The notes under the pieces are model-generated. The model did not search any database. It had not been told where the DNA came from and saw only the letters and a list, made by a program, of their open reading frames with translations. This document shows positions 63,864 to 64,000 of a stretch of DNA of 64,000 nt, piece by piece. The stretch comes from Nocardia yamanashiensis NBRC 100130. Lineage in GTDB: Bacteria; Actinomycetota; Actinomycetes; Mycobacteriales; Mycobacteriaceae. The DNA lies in the NCBI RefSeq assembly GCF_001613325.1, contig NZ_BDCD01000046.1, positions 1 to 64,000 of the forward strand. Direction: 5' to 3'. Every line of letters starts with the position of its first letter. Position 1 is the first letter of the stretch. The translations under genes and the position numbers were made by a program.

Positions 63864-64000
63864 TCAGAACGCGGCGCCGAGGAAGCCGCCGACTGCTCCG
63901 CCGGCGATACCGCCGGCAACGCCACCGGCCACCGCGGCCGGAATGCCAAGGGCGGCAGCACCGGCGGCTGCGCCGACGCCCGCGCCGATGAGCCCGCCGC
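63864..64000 (-). CDS. Glycine-zipper membrane-type protein (partial, N-terminus beyond window)
   Basis: The minus strand gives a 44-residue C-terminus ending in GGIAGGAVGGFLGAAF and a TGA at 63864-63866. The visible part is almost entirely Gly/Ala with small hydrophobic residues (GAGVGAAAGAAALGIP), the pattern of glycine-zipper segments that pack in membranes. High GC3 in frame and the terminator-like hairpin 160 bp past the stop support a real gene. Too little is present to name a family; similar short secreted or membrane proteins are common in Nocardia. Confidence 0.6.
   Translation of the reverse strand, partial: GGLIGAGVGAAAGAAALGIPAAVAGGVAGGIAGGAVGGFLGAAF

Overview
The window is chromosomal DNA of a high-GC, mycolic-acid actinobacterium. 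Gene content and codon use fit Nocardia or a close relative best (inference from memory of families; no search was run). It carries an iniB-iniA-iniC cluster, a dnaK-grpE-dnaJ-hspR operon with HspR-type operators, and a long run of genes whose order I recall as resembling M. tuberculosis Rv0341-Rv0386 (iniBAC, dnaK operon, clpB and type II flavohaemoglobin, pyrE, tRNA/rRNA methyltransferase, GH76, DedA, fba, Rv0361/0360/0359/0358-like genes, purA). No rRNA, tRNA, CRISPR, IS element or prophage was seen.

Layout. 1-8.5 kb: an Hsp70/actin-like membrane-anchored protein (cut by the window edge), divergent from IniB and two dynamin-like GTPases, IniA and IniC, an envelope-stress membrane-remodelling module. 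8.5-18.2 kb: accessory metabolism, with an alcohol dehydrogenase, MFS exporter with divergent MarR regulator, haloalkane dehalogenase, an ECF-type sigma factor with a C-terminal Cys motif, an F420-type LLM oxidoreductase, two tandem small secreted paralogues and two tandem DUF1707 membrane paralogues. 18.2-30.3 kb: proteostasis and NO/redox block, with the dnaK operon, two flavohaemoglobins with a globin-less reductase paralogue between them, a quinone-oxidoreductase-like protein and clpB. Both dnaK and clpB carry HAIR-type inverted repeats, so HspR, encoded here, probably represses both.

30.4-45.5 kb: two membrane proteins, an SDR-pyrE pair, a FabH-type ketosynthase with a YhhN protein, a DUF1254 lipoprotein, an APH-like kinase with an NCS1 permease, a Uma2 protein, a two-component system whose kinase has a 12-residue tandem repeat, and an SpoU-type methyltransferase. 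45.5-64 kb: GH76, two DedA proteins, class II aldolase, an EmbR-like regulator, a DUF4185 secreted protein, a fused HadA/HadB-like dehydratase, a Gly-Pro-Asn-Gln repeat membrane protein, DUF3151, FUSC exporter, site-2-type M50 protease, purA, a MocR regulator, a small membrane protein, ogt, and the tail of a glycine-zipper protein.

Most transcription units are short, and many are closed by strong perfect hairpins. Several genes have a TANNNT -10 element 6-8 nt before the start codon, consistent with leaderless mRNAs, a known feature of this group. The most unusual features are the triple flavohaemoglobin-family cluster, the Hsp70-like/IniBAC pairing with its operator-like palindromes and sharp G/C strand-skew switches, the repeat-bearing histidine kinase, and the Cys-motif sigma factor. 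I found nothing I can call a wholly new system with confidence.
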